Positions 62,753-64,000 of a stretch of 64,000 bases of DNA are shown here, piece after piece. Under the pieces are notes generated by a model. That model saw only the letters and a list, made by a program, of their open reading frames with translations. It was not told the DNA's origin and did not search any database. The translations under genes were made by a program, and so were the position numbers. This DNA comes from Blastococcus sp. TF02A-30 (lineage in GTDB: Bacteria; Actinomycetota; Actinomycetes; Mycobacteriales; Geodermatophilaceae). The stretch's first letter is position 1, and every line of letters begins with the position of its first letter. The stretch is from assembly GCF_003319185.1 (NCBI RefSeq), contig NZ_QOHJ01000005.1:248001-312000 (forward strand), in the 5' to 3' direction.

Positions 62753-64000
62753 CTATGCCTGGCCGCCGGTGACCAGGGCGAGCAGACCGGCCTCGTCCAG
62801 CAGGTCGACCGGACGCACGGTCTCCTTCGCGGCGACGTGGTGGAAGCCCGCGCTGACCTGCTCCACCGGCACGCCGGTCAGCCGCGACCAGCCCAGCCGG
62901 TACGCGGCCAGCTGCACGCCGGCGGCGGTGAGCTCGGCGCCGGACGGCGGCGGGCCGGTCTTCCAGTCGATGACCTCGTAGCCGCCGTCCTCCCGCCGGA
63001 AGACCGCGTCGATCCGGCCGCGCAGGGTCAGCGGGCCCAGCGGCGTCTCGAACGGCACCTCGACCTCGAGCGGCTGCCGGTCGGCCCACTCGCTCGCCAG
63101 GAACGCCTCCTGCAGCTCGGCGAGCGCGTCGTCCGGGGCGGCGAACTCGTCGCCCGATCCGGGCAGCTCGTCCAGGTCGACCAGCCGGTTGGCCCCGAAG
63201 CGCTCCTCGAGCCAGGCGTGGAACGCGGTACCGCGGCGGGCCTGCGGTGCCGGGGCGGCCGGCATCGGCCGCCGCAGCCGCCGGGCCAGCTCACCCGGGT
63301 CGCGGCGCAGCGTCACCAGCGCCGAGACCGACAGGTGGGAGGGCAGCGGCACGTCGACGGTCGGGCTGGACTGCCGCGCCCGCTCGCGCAGCAGCAGGTC
63401 GGCGTCGCGCACCCACGAGGTGACCAGCGGGTCGTCGTCGCCCAGCGAGCGCTCGGGGTCCAGCGGGTGCGGCGACGCGGACTCCACCAGCTCCGCGGCG
63501 GCCGACAGCGCGCGGCGCCGCCGGGCGGTGAGCGGGTCGGCCGGCCACACGCCGATCGGCCACTCCTCCAGCGCCGGGTTGGTCGCGCCGTCCTCGGGTG
63601 CGGACGCCCAGTGCACGACCGTGCCCGCGCCGGCCTCGCAGGCCTCCTTCGCCGTGTGCAGCAGCACCGACGGCCCGCAGGGTTTCACGCCGTCGCGCCA
63701 CCAGCTGCCGGAGCACAGCAGCAGGTGCCGGGCGCGGGTGACCGCGACGTAGCCGAGCCGGATCTCCTCGTCGAGGCCGAACGCCTTCCAGTCCTCGACG
63801 TACTGCTCGAGCGCATCGCGGACCGCCGCCTGGTCGCCCGAGCCGGGCACGGGCAGCTTCAGCTGCGGCAGCTCCTCGCGGTCGGTGGTGCGCAGGTCGA
63901 CCGGGACGGCGCCCGGGTCCTTGATCCAGGAGTCGCTGGCGTTGCTGCGGGCCGGGAACTGGTCGACCGTCATGCCGGGCACGGCGACGACGTCCCACTC
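62753..64000 (-). CDS. adnB: AdnB-type helicase-nuclease, C-terminal part
   Basis: The last 415 residues of a large UvrD-like helicase plus RecB-type nuclease; the frame continues off the right edge. LGYVAVTRARHLLLCSGSWW is motif VI. The C-terminal nuclease has GTAFHAWLEERFG, then GRIDAVFRREDGGYEVIDWKTG (the D...DWK catalytic motif) and QLAAYRLGW. AdnAB resects double-strand breaks in actinobacteria instead of RecBCD. Conserved neighbourhood suggests adnB rather than adnA. Confidence 0.88.
   Translation of the reverse strand, partial: EWDVVAVPGMTVDQFPARSNASDSWIKDPGAVPVDLRTTDREELPQLKLPVPGSGDQAAVRDALEQYVEDWKAFGLDEEIRLGYVAVTRARHLLLCSGSWWRDGVKPCGPSVLLHTAKEACEAGAGTVVHWASAPEDGATNPALEEWPIGVWPADPLTARRRRALSAAAELVESASPHPLDPERSLGDDDPLVTSWVRDADLLLRERARQSSPTVDVPLPSHLSVSALVTLRRDPGELARRLRRPMPAAPAPQARRGTAFHAWLEERFGANRLVDLDELPGSGDEFAAPDDALAELQEAFLASEWADRQPLEVEVPFETPLGPLTLRGRIDAVFRREDGGYEVIDWKTGPPPSGAELTAAGVQLAAYRLGWSRLTGVPVEQVSAGFHHVAAKETVRPVDLLDEAGLLALVTGGQA

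Overview
The window is a stretch of very GC-rich actinobacterial chromosome. Supporting traits are mycothiol-era redox genes (sigR/rsrA, two mycoredoxins), whiB1 and whiB7, a nickel superoxide dismutase with its own protease, many GTG starts, and a gene order that I recall running closely parallel to the Mycobacterium tuberculosis Rv3193-Rv3228 neighbourhoods. The general look (short overlapping operons, many GTG starts, no mycolate genes) fits a Geodermatophilaceae-type soil actinobacterium, but that placement is an inference. No rRNA, CRISPR array, transposase or integrase is visible.

Layout. 1-2503 is an accessory segment, visibly less GC-rich than the rest. It holds a partial gene, an orphan ParS/MbcA-like antitoxin, and a two-gene unit (an HxD...H dioxygenase-like protein coupled by a 4-base overlap to a HEPN-motif plus zinc-ribbon protein). 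It ends in a 5'-truncated rtcB. 3237-10455 is housekeeping: malic enzyme, a sugar epimerase, divergent sodX/sodN, psd-pssA and a lipid kinase. 10456-16458 is a regulatory block: whiB1 with an upstream CRP-like palindrome, the PdtaS kinase, a biotin carrier next to a degenerate biotin carboxylase, the tiny ribosomal protein bL37, and rsrA/sigR with a SigR-type promoter. 16462-23069 contains a fused spermidine synthase, SRAP protease, aldehyde dehydrogenase, aroA and rsgA. 23133-31650 has a peptidase S51, hisN, a frameshifted xylB, an aldo/keto reductase and the transsulfuration pair cbs-metB. 31710-39712 has map with a divergent XRE regulator sharing an 18-bp palindrome, a P450/ferredoxin pair, a BCCT transporter, a ThrE-like exporter, and two identical initiator tRNA genes, each with its own strong terminator.

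39784-64000 parallels the mycobacterial Rv3193c-Rv3202c region: a UPF0182 membrane protein, PDZ-Lon protease, zinc metalloproteases, a ThiF-like protein, an ABC1 kinase, whiB7, uvrD2, mycoredoxin, nudC, paired M16 peptidases and the end of adnB. The most informative regulatory structure is the whiB7 leader (49880-50429). An AT-rich block abuts the -35 of its promoter, a 98-codon leader ORF follows, and an intrinsic-terminator-like hairpin begins about 20 nt after that ORF's stop codon. This is the layout expected for ribosome-mediated attenuation plus WhiB7 autoactivation.

Other points worth attention are two genes with no plausible start except CTG overlapping the upstream TGA (rsgA and a kinase-like gene), a UvrD2 without its usual tetracysteine linker, a biotin carboxylase remnant beside its biotin carrier, and a small dispersed repeat placed just after stop codons.
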